Notes under the pieces: model-generated | What the model saw: the letters and a program-made list of their open reading frames with translations, nothing else | What the model was told of the DNA's origin: nothing | The model's database searches: none | Shown: positions 1 to 9,025 of the stretch, in pieces | How positions within the stretch are numbered: position 1 is the first letter of the stretch | Layout: each line of letters begins with the position of its first letter | Position numbers and translations under genes: made by a program | Assembly: GCF_000730425.1 (NCBI RefSeq) | Contig: NZ_CP008896.1 | Location: 186,001 to 250,000 of the forward strand | Length of the DNA stretch: 64,000 nt | Origin: Pseudomonas fluorescens | GTDB lineage: Bacteria > Pseudomonadota > Gammaproteobacteria > Pseudomonadales > Pseudomonadaceae | Direction of reading: 5' to 3'

Positions 1-1
1 C

Positions 2-964
2 CCGGACCTGACCATGATGGGTGTGGTCAGCGGCCTGGAAATGGCCTGCTGGGACATCATCGGCAAGGCGGCGAACAAGCCGGTGTATGAACTGCTGGGG
101 GGCAAGGTCCACGAGCGCCTGCGCTCCTACACCTACCTGTACCCGCGCAACAGCAGGGGCGAGTACGACTACGACGACCCGGACCTGGCAGCCGAGTGCG
201 CCGTGCAGAACATGAACCAGGGGTTCACCGCCCTCAAGTTCGACCCGGCCGGTCCCTATACCGCCTACTCGGGCCACCAATTGTCCCTGGAGGTGCTGGA
301 GCGCTGCGAAACCTTCTGCCGCAAGATCCGCGAGGCGGTGGGCAATCGGTGCGACCTGCTGTTCGGCACCCATGGGCAGATGGTGCCGTCGTCGGCGATT
401 CGCCTGGCCAGGCGCCTGGAAAAGTACGACCCGCTGTGGTTCGAAGAGCCGGTGCCTCCGGGCCAGGAAGAGGCCATGGCCCAGGTCGCGGCCAAGACCA
501 GCATCCCGATTGCCACGGGCGAGCGCCTGACCACCAAGTACGAGTTCTTCAAGCTGCTGCAGGCCGGCGGCGCCTCGATCCTGCAGATGAACGTGGCGCG
601 CTGCGGCGGGCTGCTGGAAGCCAAGAAGATCGCCAGCATGGCCGAGGCCTACTACGCACAGATCGCCCCGCACCTGTACAACGGGCCGATCGGCGCCGCG
701 GCGAGCTTCCAGCTGGCCACCTGCACGCCGAACTTCCTGATCCAGGAAAGCATCATGACCTGGGGCGGCTTCCATGCCCAAGTGCTGACCAAGCCCCTGC
801 AATGGGAGGACGGCTACATCATCCCGTCCTCCGAACCGGGCCTGGGGGTAGAGCTGAACATGGACGTGGTGCGCCGTCATTCGCCCTACGGCGGCGAGCG
901 CCTGCACCTGCAAATGGCCGCGACCCCGGCCGACGTCAAGGACACTTCGCCCGCGAGGGGCTGA
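2..964 (+). CDS. Enolase-superfamily (mandelate racemase/muconate lactonizing) enzyme, 5' partial
   Basis: The frame is open from base 2, so the true start and part of the N-terminal capping domain lie outside the window. Counting from the Met at base 14, the barrel domain shows a lysine at about 75 (ALKFDPAG), GTHGQ at 118-122, WFEEPV at 142-147, GERLT at 169-173 and APHLYNG at 218-224. These are the usual catalytic blocks of sugar-acid dehydratases related to galactonate dehydratase. The position that normally holds the first metal-binding Asp (DFHG in galactonate dehydratase) appears to be Gly here. Metal-dependent abstraction of the alpha proton of a sugar acid is the family reaction; the substrate cannot be read from sequence. 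The gene is followed 79 bp later by a GMC oxidoreductase on the same strand, which suggests one catabolic unit. Confidence 0.85.
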   Translation, partial: PDLTMMGVVSGLEMACWDIIGKAANKPVYELLGGKVHERLRSYTYLYPRNSRGEYDYDDPDLAAECAVQNMNQGFTALKFDPAGPYTAYSGHQLSLEVLERCETFCRKIREAVGNRCDLLFGTHGQMVPSSAIRLARRLEKYDPLWFEEPVPPGQEEAMAQVAAKTSIPIATGERLTTKYEFFKLLQAGGASILQMNVARCGGLLEAKKIASMAEAYYAQIAPHLYNGPIGAAASFQLATCTPNFLIQESIMTWGGFHAQVLTKPLQWEDGYIIPSSEPGLGVELNMDVVRRHSPYGGERLHLQMAATPADVKDTSPARG

Positions 965-1043
965 GACATTTTCCCGCCATTGCGGACGGGGCATGGGCAG
1001 CCGCTGGTGGCTGCCTTCAATACGACTGACGCGGTAACCCTGC

Positions 1044-2660
1044 ATGACATACGACTACATCATCGCCGGCGCGGGCGCTGCCGGCTGCATCCTCGCCAAC
1101 CGGCTTTCGGCCTCGGGCCAATATTCGGTGCTGCTGCTGGAGGCGGGCGGCAAGGACTCATCGTTCTGGTTCAAGATCCCGGTGGGGTTCGCCAAGATGT
1201 ACTACAACCCGACCTTCAACTGGATGTACTACAGCCAGCCGCAGCAGCAGCTCGACGGCCGTGCGATCTACGCGCCCCGGGGCAAGGTGCAGGGCGGCTC
1301 GGGCTCGATCAACGCGATGATCTACGTGCGTGGCCAGGCCCACGATTTCGACGACTGGGCAGCGGGCGGCAATGACGGCTGGAGCTTCAAGGAGGTGCTG
1401 CCGTATTTTCGCAAACTGGAGAGCCATCCCCTGGGCGACAGCCAATATCACGGGAGCAGCGGCCCCATCAGCATCACCCCGATGAAGGGCCAGACCCACC
1501 CGATCTGCGAGGCGTTCCTCAAGGGCTGCGAGCAGTTGGGCTACCCGCGCAGCGAGGATTTCAACGGCCCGGATTTCGAAGGCGCGGGCATCTATGACGT
1601 CAACACCCGCAATGGCCAGCGCTGCTCCAGCAGCTTCGCCTACCTACACCCGGCCTTGAGCCGGCCGAACCTGACCGTCGAGCACCATGCCCTGGTGGAC
1701 CGGGTGCTATTCGATGACCTGCAACAGCGGGCGATCGGAATCTGCGTGACCCAGCACGGTGTGGTCCGCACCTTCAGCGCGAACAAGGAGGTGATCCTCT
1801 GTGCCGGCGCGGTGGACACGCCGAAGATTCTGCAACTGTCCGGCGTGGCCGACCGCGAACTGCTGGCCCGGCACCGGATTCCCCTGGTCCGGCACCTGCC
1901 GGCGGTGGGCCGCAATCTGCAGGATCACCTGTGCGTCAGCTATTACTACAAGGCGAATGTACCGACCCTGAACGATGAGTTTGGCTCGCTGTTCGGCCAG
2001 CTCAAGCTGGGGCTGCAATACCTGCTGACCCGCAAGGGCGCGCTGGCCATGAGCGTCAACCAGGCCGGCGGCTTTTTCCGTGGCAACGAGCTCCAGGCAC
2101 ATCCCAACCTGCAGCTCTACTTCAACCCGCTGTCGTACCAGATTCCCAAGAGCAACAAGGCCAGCCTCAAGCCCGAGCCGTATTCGGGGTTCCTGCTGTG
2201 CTTCAACCCGTGCCGGCCCACCAGTCGCGGGCACATCGAGATCGCCTCGGACAACCCGCGGGACGCGGCCCTGATCGACCCCAACTACCTGAGCACCGAG
2301 AAGGACATTGACGAGGTGCTGCAAGGCAGCCGGCTGTTGCGCCAGATCATGCAGGCACCGGCGCTCAAGGGCATCACCGTCGATGAAGTGCTGCCGGGCC
2401 CCGGGGTCGAGAGCGACGCACAGATGCTGCAGTACTTTCGCCAGAACAGCGGCTCGATCTACCACCTGTGCGGCTCCTGCGCCATGGGTGGCGATCCGCA
2501 GGAGTCGGTGGTGGACAAGCGTCTCAAGGTGCATGGCCTTGATGGCTTGCGCATCGTAGATGCTTCGATCTTCCCCAATGTCACCTCCGGCAACACCCAT
2601 GCGGCGGTGCTGATGGTGGCGGAGAAGGGCGCTGATCTGATTCTTGAGGAAGCCCTATAG
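1044..2660 (+). CDS. GMC family FAD-dependent oxidoreductase
   Basis: This is a 538-residue glucose-methanol-choline oxidoreductase of choline-dehydrogenase type. The N-terminus YDYIIAGAGAAG and LLLEAGG form the FAD ADP-binding site. The first GMC signature is visible around GGSGSINAMIYVRG (about residues 94-107) and the second around GAVDTPKILQLSG (about 255-267). The C-terminal catalytic region reads YHLCGSCAMGG and later NTHAAVLMVAEKGAD, where many relatives have Asn instead of His. Such enzymes oxidise alcohols, polyols or sugar-derived hydroxyls and pass electrons to a quinone or cytochrome. No signal peptide is seen, so a cytoplasmic or membrane-associated location is likely. The adjacent enolase-superfamily gene suggests a role in sugar or sugar-acid breakdown. 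Confidence 0.88.
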   Translation: MTYDYIIAGAGAAGCILANRLSASGQYSVLLLEAGGKDSSFWFKIPVGFAKMYYNPTFNWMYYSQPQQQLDGRAIYAPRGKVQGGSGSINAMIYVRGQAHDFDDWAAGGNDGWSFKEVLPYFRKLESHPLGDSQYHGSSGPISITPMKGQTHPICEAFLKGCEQLGYPRSEDFNGPDFEGAGIYDVNTRNGQRCSSSFAYLHPALSRPNLTVEHHALVDRVLFDDLQQRAIGICVTQHGVVRTFSANKEVILCAGAVDTPKILQLSGVADRELLARHRIPLVRHLPAVGRNLQDHLCVSYYYKANVPTLNDEFGSLFGQLKLGLQYLLTRKGALAMSVNQAGGFFRGNELQAHPNLQLYFNPLSYQIPKSNKASLKPEPYSGFLLCFNPCRPTSRGHIEIASDNPRDAALIDPNYLSTEKDIDEVLQGSRLLRQIMQAPALKGITVDEVLPGPGVESDAQMLQYFRQNSGSIYHLCGSCAMGGDPQESVVDKRLKVHGLDGLRIVDASIFPNVTSGNTHAAVLMVAEKGADLILEEAL

Positions 2661-2733
2661 AAAAACGTTCGAATTATATTGAGTTGCCCCTGGTTTCCTA
2701 GACTACACCTGCCTGCCACCGGCGCTTGTAAGG

Positions 2734-2907
2734 TTAAAGGGGCCCTAATTGAAAAACGGTGTCCGCATGGCTGTGCCAGACAAAATCCCCCTCGATCTTC
2801 ACCACCTTGAATTGGTAGTCGTTCATCTGTGCGATGACCTTGGGTGCCCATTGCTCGTTGAACAGGCTGTATTTGTGCGCAAAGTTGGTGGCGGTGCAGG
2901 CGGGCAT
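2734..2907 (-). pseudogene. Truncated cupin-domain gene remnant
   Basis: A 57-codon minus-strand frame reads MPACTATNFAHKYSLF, then a stretch with KVVKIEGDFVWHSHADT, and stops after VFQLGPL. The first 50 or so residues match the start of small cupin proteins, including the metal-binding H-x-H of WHSHADT. The rest of the beta-barrel (normally another 50-60 residues with the second motif) is missing. I read it as a decayed gene, because the frame breaks exactly where the DE(V/M)F part of the motif should follow. It lies convergent to the GMC gene and divergent from the metallophore operon. Confidence 0.6.
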
Positions 2908-3018
2908 GTCCGTTATCTCAGCTGATCCGGGAAAGTCCTGACCTTAAATGCCGCAGGGCAACAGGTATTGAATGATCGTGCGATTGTCAGCTCAATAGAA
3001 ACGTTATATTGTATCTAT

Positions 3019-3037
3019 CAATAACGATTCTCATGTT
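3019..3037 (+). promoter_or_regulatory. Fur box and candidate promoter ahead of the TonB receptor operon
   Basis: The 19-mer CAATAACGATTCTCATGTT is close to the Pseudomonas Fur consensus (AATGATTCTCATT-like). It sits 49 bp before the receptor start. A candidate sigma70 promoter, TTGTCA at 2984-2989 and TATTGT at 3007-3012 with a 17-base spacer, lies immediately upstream, so Fur bound here would cover the transcription start. Iron repression of the six-gene operon is inferred from this. Confidence 0.6.
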
Positions 3038-3086
3038 TCGCCATGCCTGAGGTCGGCTTGTTTACTTTCGGCTCAAGGGATTGCAG

Positions 3087-5246
3087 ATGAACCAGTTGCA
3101 CGGGATCGCTCCGCGGCTTTCAACGGTGTTGGCGATGGGGCTGTTGTCCTCGCTCACGGGCTTGCCCGTCGTCGCGCAAGAACGCGAAGAATCAGTCACT
3201 GAGCTTGAAGCCACCCGGGTCAGCGCCCCGTTGAACAAGGCGCTGGAAGTGAATGCGGGTGGTTTCGGCGCCAAGGACGCCATGGAAGTTCCCCTGGCGA
3301 TCCAGAGCTATTCCAGCAAGACCATCGCCGACAGCTCCGCGCGCACCGCCGTCGATGTGCTGAGCCTCGACCCTTCGGTGCTCAGTTCTTCCGGTGGCAG
3401 CGGTTTTGACAACTTCCGCCTGCGCGGCTTTGCCATGGATAACTTCAACACCATCCGCCGTGACGGCCTGGCCCTGGCCCCGCACCACGACGTCCCCCTG
3501 GAAAACGTCGAGCGCATCGACGTGCTCAAGGGGCCGTCGGGCTTTCTCTACGGCTTCAACTCGCCAGGCGGCACCATCAACTACATCCTCAAGCGCCCGA
3601 CCCTGGAGCCGCTGCACACGGTCAGCGTACAAGGCTCGTCGTTGCTCGGCCGCTATGTGGCGATTGATACCAGCGATTCATTCAACGACGGCGCCATTGG
3701 CTATCGCCTGAATGCCGGCTACGAGAAGAACGGCGACTTCGATCACGCCCGCGACATGGAGCGCAAGTTTATCGGCCTGGCCACCGACTTGCGCCTGAGC
3801 GACCGCGCGCTGTTGCAACTGAATGCCGACTGGTCGCGCAAATCCACGGTCTCCGACCCGTTGCTGCGTGCCGACCAGAGCGGTCGCGCCAACCCACTGG
3901 ACCCATCCAGCTATGTGCTGCCACCCAAGGTCAATCGCCGCGATCTGTTGACCGGCTCCTGGTTCCGCCACCAGACCGAAGGCGCCAACTTCGACGCCAA
4001 GTTCGAGTACGAGCTGGATGACAACTGGACCTCCGTGACCCAGGGCAACTACTCGCGGGTCGAGCGCCATGGGGGCTACAACGATCTGTTCGGGATCAAG
4101 CCCAATGGGGATATCGGCTCGGCCGACTTCTACGTGTCCCGTGGCGAAGTGTTCAGCACCTGGTCGCTGCAGTCGTACCTGGCCGGCAAGTTCGCCACCG
4201 GCAATCTCTATCACGACGTGTTCTTCGGCACCGGCTACAAGCAATTCAAGGACGTCAGCCCGTTCTGGGATTCGGTGGACAGCAGTACGCCAGGCATCGG
4301 CATCGGCGATGTCTCGGTGAGCAACATCCGGCACCCGGTCAACCCGCCGAAATGGCATTTCGGCCCGGAGCAAGCCACCGACTTTGTCTCCTCCATCAAG
4401 GAAACCTCGGTCTTTGCCAGCGACCTGATCTCCCTCACCGAACAGTTCCAGGTGATGCTCGGTGGCCGTTACATCTGGTACCGCGCCGAACAGCTCTCGG
4501 CCATCGCGCCTGCGCAGAGCCACAACGTGTTCGTGCCCAGCGGCGCCTTGATCTACCGGCCCTGGGACAGCCTGATGACGTACATCAGTTACTCCAAAGG
4601 CTTTGAAAAGGGCGACTACGCCCCCTACAACGCAACCAACGCCAACCAGCCCACCGATGCCATCGAGTCCAAGCAGTACGAGGTCGGCCTCAAACTGGAC
4701 CTCGACAGCCGCCTGAACCTGGGCCTGGCGGTGTTTGATATCCGGCGCAAGGCCAGTTACCTGAACACCAGCAACACCTATGTCAGCAACGGCGAATTCC
4801 ACCACCGTGGCGTCGAGTTGACCCTGGCCAATCGCGTCACCGACGCCTTGACCCTCACGGCCAACGCCGCCTACCTGGCCACCCGCATGGAGGATGTGGA
4901 TGACGTCACCGTGGACGGCAAGCGCACCGAAAGCGTGCCCAAGTGGAAAGGCGCGTTCGGAGCCCTGTACAGCGTGCCCGCCGTGCCCGGCCTGTCGTTG
5001 GACAGCACGCTGAGTTATGTCGGCAGCCGCCCGGTGGATGCGCAGAACAGCGGCTACATCCCCAGCTATACCTTGCTCGACGCTGGCATCAGCTACCGCT
5101 CGAAACTGGCGGATACCCCGGTGACCTACCGCCTGCACGGCAAGAACCTGACCAACAAGTACTACTACGCCAGCGCCTATTACCAGGGCGGGCTGGATGT
5201 GGGGCGCGAGCGTGAAGTGTTCCTTTCGGCCAAGTTCGAGTTCTAG
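3087..5246 (+). CDS. TonB-dependent siderophore/metallophore receptor
   Basis: This is a 719-residue outer-membrane receptor. ATG 3087 is preferred over the in-frame TTG at 3081 because AAGGGA lies 6 bases before it. Residues 1-30 form a signal peptide ending PVVA. The plug domain (about 45-170) includes RLRGFAMDNF and ENVERIDVLKGPSG, then GGTINYILKRP, as in siderophore receptors. The protein ends in a terminal Phe (AKFEF) typical of beta-barrel insertion. There is no N-terminal signalling (STN) domain, so control is probably by Fur only. It is the first gene of a six-gene operon, with the next start only 4 bases after its stop. It probably imports the product of the downstream enzymes as a metal complex. 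Confidence 0.9.
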   Translation: MNQLHGIAPRLSTVLAMGLLSSLTGLPVVAQEREESVTELEATRVSAPLNKALEVNAGGFGAKDAMEVPLAIQSYSSKTIADSSARTAVDVLSLDPSVLSSSGGSGFDNFRLRGFAMDNFNTIRRDGLALAPHHDVPLENVERIDVLKGPSGFLYGFNSPGGTINYILKRPTLEPLHTVSVQGSSLLGRYVAIDTSDSFNDGAIGYRLNAGYEKNGDFDHARDMERKFIGLATDLRLSDRALLQLNADWSRKSTVSDPLLRADQSGRANPLDPSSYVLPPKVNRRDLLTGSWFRHQTEGANFDAKFEYELDDNWTSVTQGNYSRVERHGGYNDLFGIKPNGDIGSADFYVSRGEVFSTWSLQSYLAGKFATGNLYHDVFFGTGYKQFKDVSPFWDSVDSSTPGIGIGDVSVSNIRHPVNPPKWHFGPEQATDFVSSIKETSVFASDLISLTEQFQVMLGGRYIWYRAEQLSAIAPAQSHNVFVPSGALIYRPWDSLMTYISYSKGFEKGDYAPYNATNANQPTDAIESKQYEVGLKLDLDSRLNLGLAVFDIRRKASYLNTSNTYVSNGEFHHRGVELTLANRVTDALTLTANAAYLATRMEDVDDVTVDGKRTESVPKWKGAFGALYSVPAVPGLSLDSTLSYVGSRPVDAQNSGYIPSYTLLDAGISYRSKLADTPVTYRLHGKNLTNKYYYASAYYQGGLDVGREREVFLSAKFEF

Positions 5247-5250
5247 AACC

Positions 5251-6597
5251 ATGACTTATTCCAGCTCATTGCCCGGCCTGCGCCACCTGTGGGTCGAGCG
5301 CCTGCTTGATCAGCACCGTGGCAGATTGATCGAACTGGTCGATGGCCTCGGCTCGCCACTGCACCTGCTGTGCCCCCAGGTCTTTCATGCCAACGTCGAA
5401 GCCTTCCAGCACAGCTTTACCCAGGCCCAGGTGCGCGGCAGCCTGTTGTTTGCGAAGAAGGCCAACAAGGCCAACTGCTTTATCCAGGCTTGCGCGCAGT
5501 GTGCGATCGGGGTGGATGTGGCCAGCGTCGGTGAGCTGCAAAAGGCCCTGGCGGGTGGGGTGGCCGGCTGCGATATCGGCGTGTCCGGCCCGCGCAAGAG
5601 CGATCAGTTGCTGGGGTTGAGCTTGAGCCATCAGTGCCTGCTGGCGGTGGACTCCCTGGAGGAGCTGCTGCGTATCCTGCAATTGGCACAATCGCTGCGC
5701 CAGCGCGCACGCCTGCTGCTGCGCTATTGCCCCAACGGCCAGTCCCATAGCCGTTTCGGCCTGAATACCCGGGAGTGCGACCAGGCGTTGGTGTTCTGCC
5801 GCCAACATGTGGCAAACCTGGACCTGCAAGGCTTCTCCTTTCACCTGGGCGGTTACGACACCGAACAGCGGGCGCAAGTCGCCAGCCACTTGGTCGACCT
5901 GTGCCAGGCCAGCGAGCTGGACAGCTGCCGCACGGTCAACCTGGGCGGTGGTTTTGCCGTGCGTTACGTCGACCCGGCGCAGTGGCAGGCATTTATGGCC
6001 GAGGACTGCGCCGAGCGCTATCACAGCGACAAAGGCTTTGCCGGTTTCTATCCCTATGGTGCGCGCCGCGCCGGTGCCGAGGCCCTTGACGACATCCTCG
6101 CCACGCCCGTCAGCCCCGGCCTGAGCCTGGGGCAAAAGGTCATCGAGCAGGGCGTGCGGCTGATCATCGAGCCGGGCCGCGCCTTGCTCGACCAGGCCGG
6201 GATCAGCGTGTTTCGTGTGCAGGGCGTCAAGGATCGCCGCGCCAGCGACGGCTATGCCCTGGTCACGGTGCAGGGCAGCAGCTTCAACCTCTCCGAGCAG
6301 TGGTTCAACAGCGAATTCTTGCCCGACCCGTTGCTGCTGCCGGCCACGCCCCGCCCGCCATCGCCCTTTGTAGCCTGCATCGGCGGGGCCACCTGCCTGG
6401 AGTCAGACATGCTGACCTGGCGCAAAGTCTCCTTCGACTACCCGATTCAGGCCGGTGACCTGCTCATCTACCTCAATACCGCCGGCTATCAGATGGACTC
6501 CAACGAGTCGCCCTTTCACGAGGCTCCATTGCCACACAAAGTGGTACTGGAGCTGCGAAGCCAACACCTGCGCTGGAAGCTGGACAGTCTGGCTTGA
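5251..6597 (+). CDS. Type III PLP-dependent decarboxylase (DAP/ornithine decarboxylase fold)
   Basis: This 448-residue protein has the alanine-racemase-like barrel and C-terminal beta domain of fold-type III amino-acid decarboxylases. FAKKANK places the PLP lysine at about 70. GVDVASVGEL (87-96) matches the family G-x-D-x-x-S-x-G-E-L block, FHLGG is at 197-201, LGGGF at 231-235, EPGR at 307-310 and GGATCLESD (378-386) carries the active-site Cys. Relatives in siderophore loci (SbnH of staphyloferrin B, PvsE of vibrioferrin) decarboxylate amino-acid building blocks or intermediates; meso-diaminopimelate, ornithine and carboxynorspermidine enzymes also belong here. The start at 5251 lies 4 bases after the receptor stop, so translation is probably coupled. 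Confidence 0.85.
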   Translation: MTYSSSLPGLRHLWVERLLDQHRGRLIELVDGLGSPLHLLCPQVFHANVEAFQHSFTQAQVRGSLLFAKKANKANCFIQACAQCAIGVDVASVGELQKALAGGVAGCDIGVSGPRKSDQLLGLSLSHQCLLAVDSLEELLRILQLAQSLRQRARLLLRYCPNGQSHSRFGLNTRECDQALVFCRQHVANLDLQGFSFHLGGYDTEQRAQVASHLVDLCQASELDSCRTVNLGGGFAVRYVDPAQWQAFMAEDCAERYHSDKGFAGFYPYGARRAGAEALDDILATPVSPGLSLGQKVIEQGVRLIIEPGRALLDQAGISVFRVQGVKDRRASDGYALVTVQGSSFNLSEQWFNSEFLPDPLLLPATPRPPSPFVACIGGATCLESDMLTWRKVSFDYPIQAGDLLIYLNTAGYQMDSNESPFHEAPLPHKVVLELRSQHLRWKLDSLA

Positions 6598-6627
6598 GCG
6601 TGCAAACCCTTCAACAAGGAGCCTTGA

Positions 6628-7632
6628 GTGAACAGTCCGAACAAAACCGCTGCCCCCGCCGATCTATGGGTGCTGCCCCAGGCCGCGCTCGAAGACCTGG
6701 GGGTGAGTTACCGTGAAGTCCTGCAGGTGGTCGAGCAGGCCTACAAGGCCTTGCGCAGCAGCGATTCGCAGAACCCGCTCAAGACCATTGTCGAGCCTGC
6801 CGACCGCCACTCCATCAGCTACTCGATGGTCGGCCGCGATGGCGCCAGCCACACCGTGGGCTTCAAGGTGGTCTACGAGCATGATCCGCAGCGCACCCGC
6901 GACGCTTATCAGTTCCACTCGTTCATCTTCCTGTGTGATGACCGCACCGGTCGCCCGATTGCCCTGATGGATGTGGTCAAGCTCGGCCCGCTGCGCACCT
7001 CGGCCACCTCGGCGCTGATGGCCAGGGCCGCGTGCCCGGATGCCCGCAGTGCCCTGGTGGTCGGCACCGGCGTGCAGGGCCAGGTGGCGTTGCCCATGTT
7101 GCTTGCGGCCATGCCTGAGCTGGAGCGTCTGTATGTCTACGGGCACTACGCCGAGGGCTTGCGTGCGGTGCGGGACAACCTGCACAAACACTACCCGCTG
7201 CGCGATGTGATCGTGGTCGATGACCTGCAGGCGGCGGCTGGCGAGGCCGATATCATTCTTGGCGTTGCCGGGCTTTCGGCGCGCCAGCAAGTGCAGCGTG
7301 CCTGGCTCAAGCCTGGCGCCGTGGCGGTGCTGGTGGGCTATGGCATCGATGCCGACGTACTGCACGGCGCCGACTACCGCATCGCCACCGACACCGCACA
7401 AATGCAGGTCACCAGCGCCGACCTGGCCGCCGCCGACGGCAGCCTGCCCGCTGTGGACGCGCAACTGCCGGATATCCTCCTGGGCCTGGCGCCCGCACGC
7501 CGCCATCCTGGCGATGTGGTGTTCGCCTACAACAGCGGCATGGTGGTGACGGACGTCGCGCTTGGCCGCTTGATGGCTGACCGCGCCCTGGCGCAGAACC
7601 GTGGGCAGAGGGTCCAGTTATGGTCGGCCTGA
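6628..7632 (+). CDS. Ornithine cyclodeaminase/mu-crystallin family enzyme (SbnB-like role)
   Basis: This is a 334-residue protein starting with GTG 6628 behind AAGGAG. A Rossmann dinucleotide site VVGTGVQGQ is at about 144-152, after LGPLRTSATSALMA, the equivalent of the conserved RTAA block. Family members are NAD-dependent cyclodeaminases, ketimine reductases or opine-forming or opine-cleaving dehydrogenases. In staphyloferrin B synthesis SbnB oxidises N-(1-amino-1-carboxyl-2-ethyl)glutamate to give L-2,3-diaminopropionate. The cysteine-synthase-like gene at 10180 would be the SbnA counterpart. Similarity to SbnB itself looks modest by eye, so the assignment rests on the gene pairing. The end overlaps the MATE gene by 13 bases. 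Confidence 0.8.
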   Translation: MNSPNKTAAPADLWVLPQAALEDLGVSYREVLQVVEQAYKALRSSDSQNPLKTIVEPADRHSISYSMVGRDGASHTVGFKVVYEHDPQRTRDAYQFHSFIFLCDDRTGRPIALMDVVKLGPLRTSATSALMARAACPDARSALVVGTGVQGQVALPMLLAAMPELERLYVYGHYAEGLRAVRDNLHKHYPLRDVIVVDDLQAAAGEADIILGVAGLSARQQVQRAWLKPGAVAVLVGYGIDADVLHGADYRIATDTAQMQVTSADLAAADGSLPAVDAQLPDILLGLAPARRHPGDVVFAYNSGMVVTDVALGRLMADRALAQNRGQRVQLWSA

Positions 7633-9011
7633 ATGCCGTACAACCCGGCGCCTGGCGCGCCGACAGCCGGGCCCTGCTGTTGCTGGCGCTGCCCTTGATC
7701 CTGACCAACCTGGCCTATGTGGCCCTGACCACCATCGATATCGTGGTGCTCGGCACCCTGGGCGCCAAGGAGCTGGCGGCGGGTGGCCTGGCCATCGCGC
7801 TGTTCAACCAGTTGCGCACCACCGGCACCGGGCTGGTCACGGGCGTCAGCAACCTGGTAGCCCAGGCCAATGCCCAGGGCGATGAAGCCCAGGTGCGGGC
7901 GCTGCTGGTGGCGGGGCTGTTCTGGGCGACTGTCAGCGGCCTGGTGTTTATGGGCGTGCTGCTGGGCTTGCGCCAGCCGCTGGCCTGGCTGGGCCAGGAT
8001 GCCAGTGTGGTGGCCAATGCCATGGACTTCCTGCTGATCATTGCCCCCGGTCTGTTGCCTTGCCTGTGGTTCCAGGCGCTGCGCCACTTTACCGTGGGCC
8101 TGAAATTCCCCGGGCCGTTGCTGGCGATCACCCTGGTATCGATCTTCCTGACGGCCGCGCTGAACTACGTGCTGGTGTTCGGCAAGTTCGGTGTTCCGGC
8201 CTACGGGCTGGCGGGGGTGGCGATCACCAGCGCGGTGGTGTTCCTGTTGTCGTTTTTGATGTTCCTGGCGGTGGTGCTGACCCATCGGCGCCTGGCCGGC
8301 TATTTCAAGTGTGCGCAACTGCGTTTTTCGCCGGCGGCGATCAAGGCGGTGTGGAAGCTCGGGTTGCCGATTGCCGGGACCTATGCCAGCGAGGCCGGGT
8401 TCTTCAGCGTGCTGACCCTGCTGATCGGCACCCTGGGCATGGAAGCGCTGGCGGCGCAGACCGTGCTCAACCAGATCATCTACATCGTGTTCATGTTCTC
8501 GGCGGGCATCTCCCATGCGGCTTCGATCCACATCAGCGAGGCCTGCGGTACCGGGCAGTATCAGCGTGCGCGGCAACTGGGGCGCCTGGGGCTGGGGCTT
8601 GGGGTGGTGGTCATGCTGCTGTTTGCCATTCCCTACGCGCTGCTGCCTGAACAGGTGATCGGCCTGTTTATCAGCACCGAACACGCCAACAACCTGGATG
8701 CGGTGCGCCTGGCGACCACCGGTTTATTGATTGCCATCGTCCTGCAGGTGTTCGACTCCAGCCAGAACATCGGCAACGGCATCCTGCGTGGCATAGGCGA
8801 TACGGCAGGACCGCTGCGTATTTCGCTGTTCGGCTACTGGCTGGTGGGGCTGCCTGCCGCCTGGTTGCTGGGCATTGTCAGCCCCTACGGGATCTTTGGC
8901 GTGTGGGCCGGCCTGGCGATTGGCCTGGCGGCCACGGCGCTGCTGCTGATCGTCTCGTTTGAACGGCAACTCAAGGCGCTGGACCGCGCGGGCGCCATCG
9001 CACTGTCATAA
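7620..9011 (+). CDS. MATE family efflux transporter
   Basis: This 463-residue, very hydrophobic protein has about twelve membrane segments in two homologous halves, the MATE (MatE) layout. The N-terminal helix includes LPLILTNLAYVALTTIDIVVLGTLG and the second half repeats with KLGLPIAGTYASEAGFFSVL. MATE proteins export cationic or amphiphilic small molecules by Na+ or H+ antiport. The 13-base overlap with the preceding enzyme gene and the position inside a receptor-plus-biosynthesis operon suggest that it secretes the operon's product across the inner membrane. Confidence 0.88.
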   Translation: MVGLNAVQPGAWRADSRALLLLALPLILTNLAYVALTTIDIVVLGTLGAKELAAGGLAIALFNQLRTTGTGLVTGVSNLVAQANAQGDEAQVRALLVAGLFWATVSGLVFMGVLLGLRQPLAWLGQDASVVANAMDFLLIIAPGLLPCLWFQALRHFTVGLKFPGPLLAITLVSIFLTAALNYVLVFGKFGVPAYGLAGVAITSAVVFLLSFLMFLAVVLTHRRLAGYFKCAQLRFSPAAIKAVWKLGLPIAGTYASEAGFFSVLTLLIGTLGMEALAAQTVLNQIIYIVFMFSAGISHAASIHISEACGTGQYQRARQLGRLGLGLGVVVMLLFAIPYALLPEQVIGLFISTEHANNLDAVRLATTGLLIAIVLQVFDSSQNIGNGILRGIGDTAGPLRISLFGYWLVGLPAAWLLGIVSPYGIFGVWAGLAIGLAATALLLIVSFERQLKALDRAGAIALS

Positions 9012-9025
9012 CAAGGAGGTGTTCC

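Noticed and set aside
3678..5252. Long minus-strand frame (524 codons) opposite the TonB receptor
   Set aside because: High-GC shadow of the receptor gene: no ribosome site, low-complexity Val/Gly/His composition and no recognisable motif.
7527..8684. 385-codon minus-strand frame opposite the MATE gene
   Set aside because: Composition of an antisense shadow (Gln/His/Arg); the MATE gene explains the sequence.
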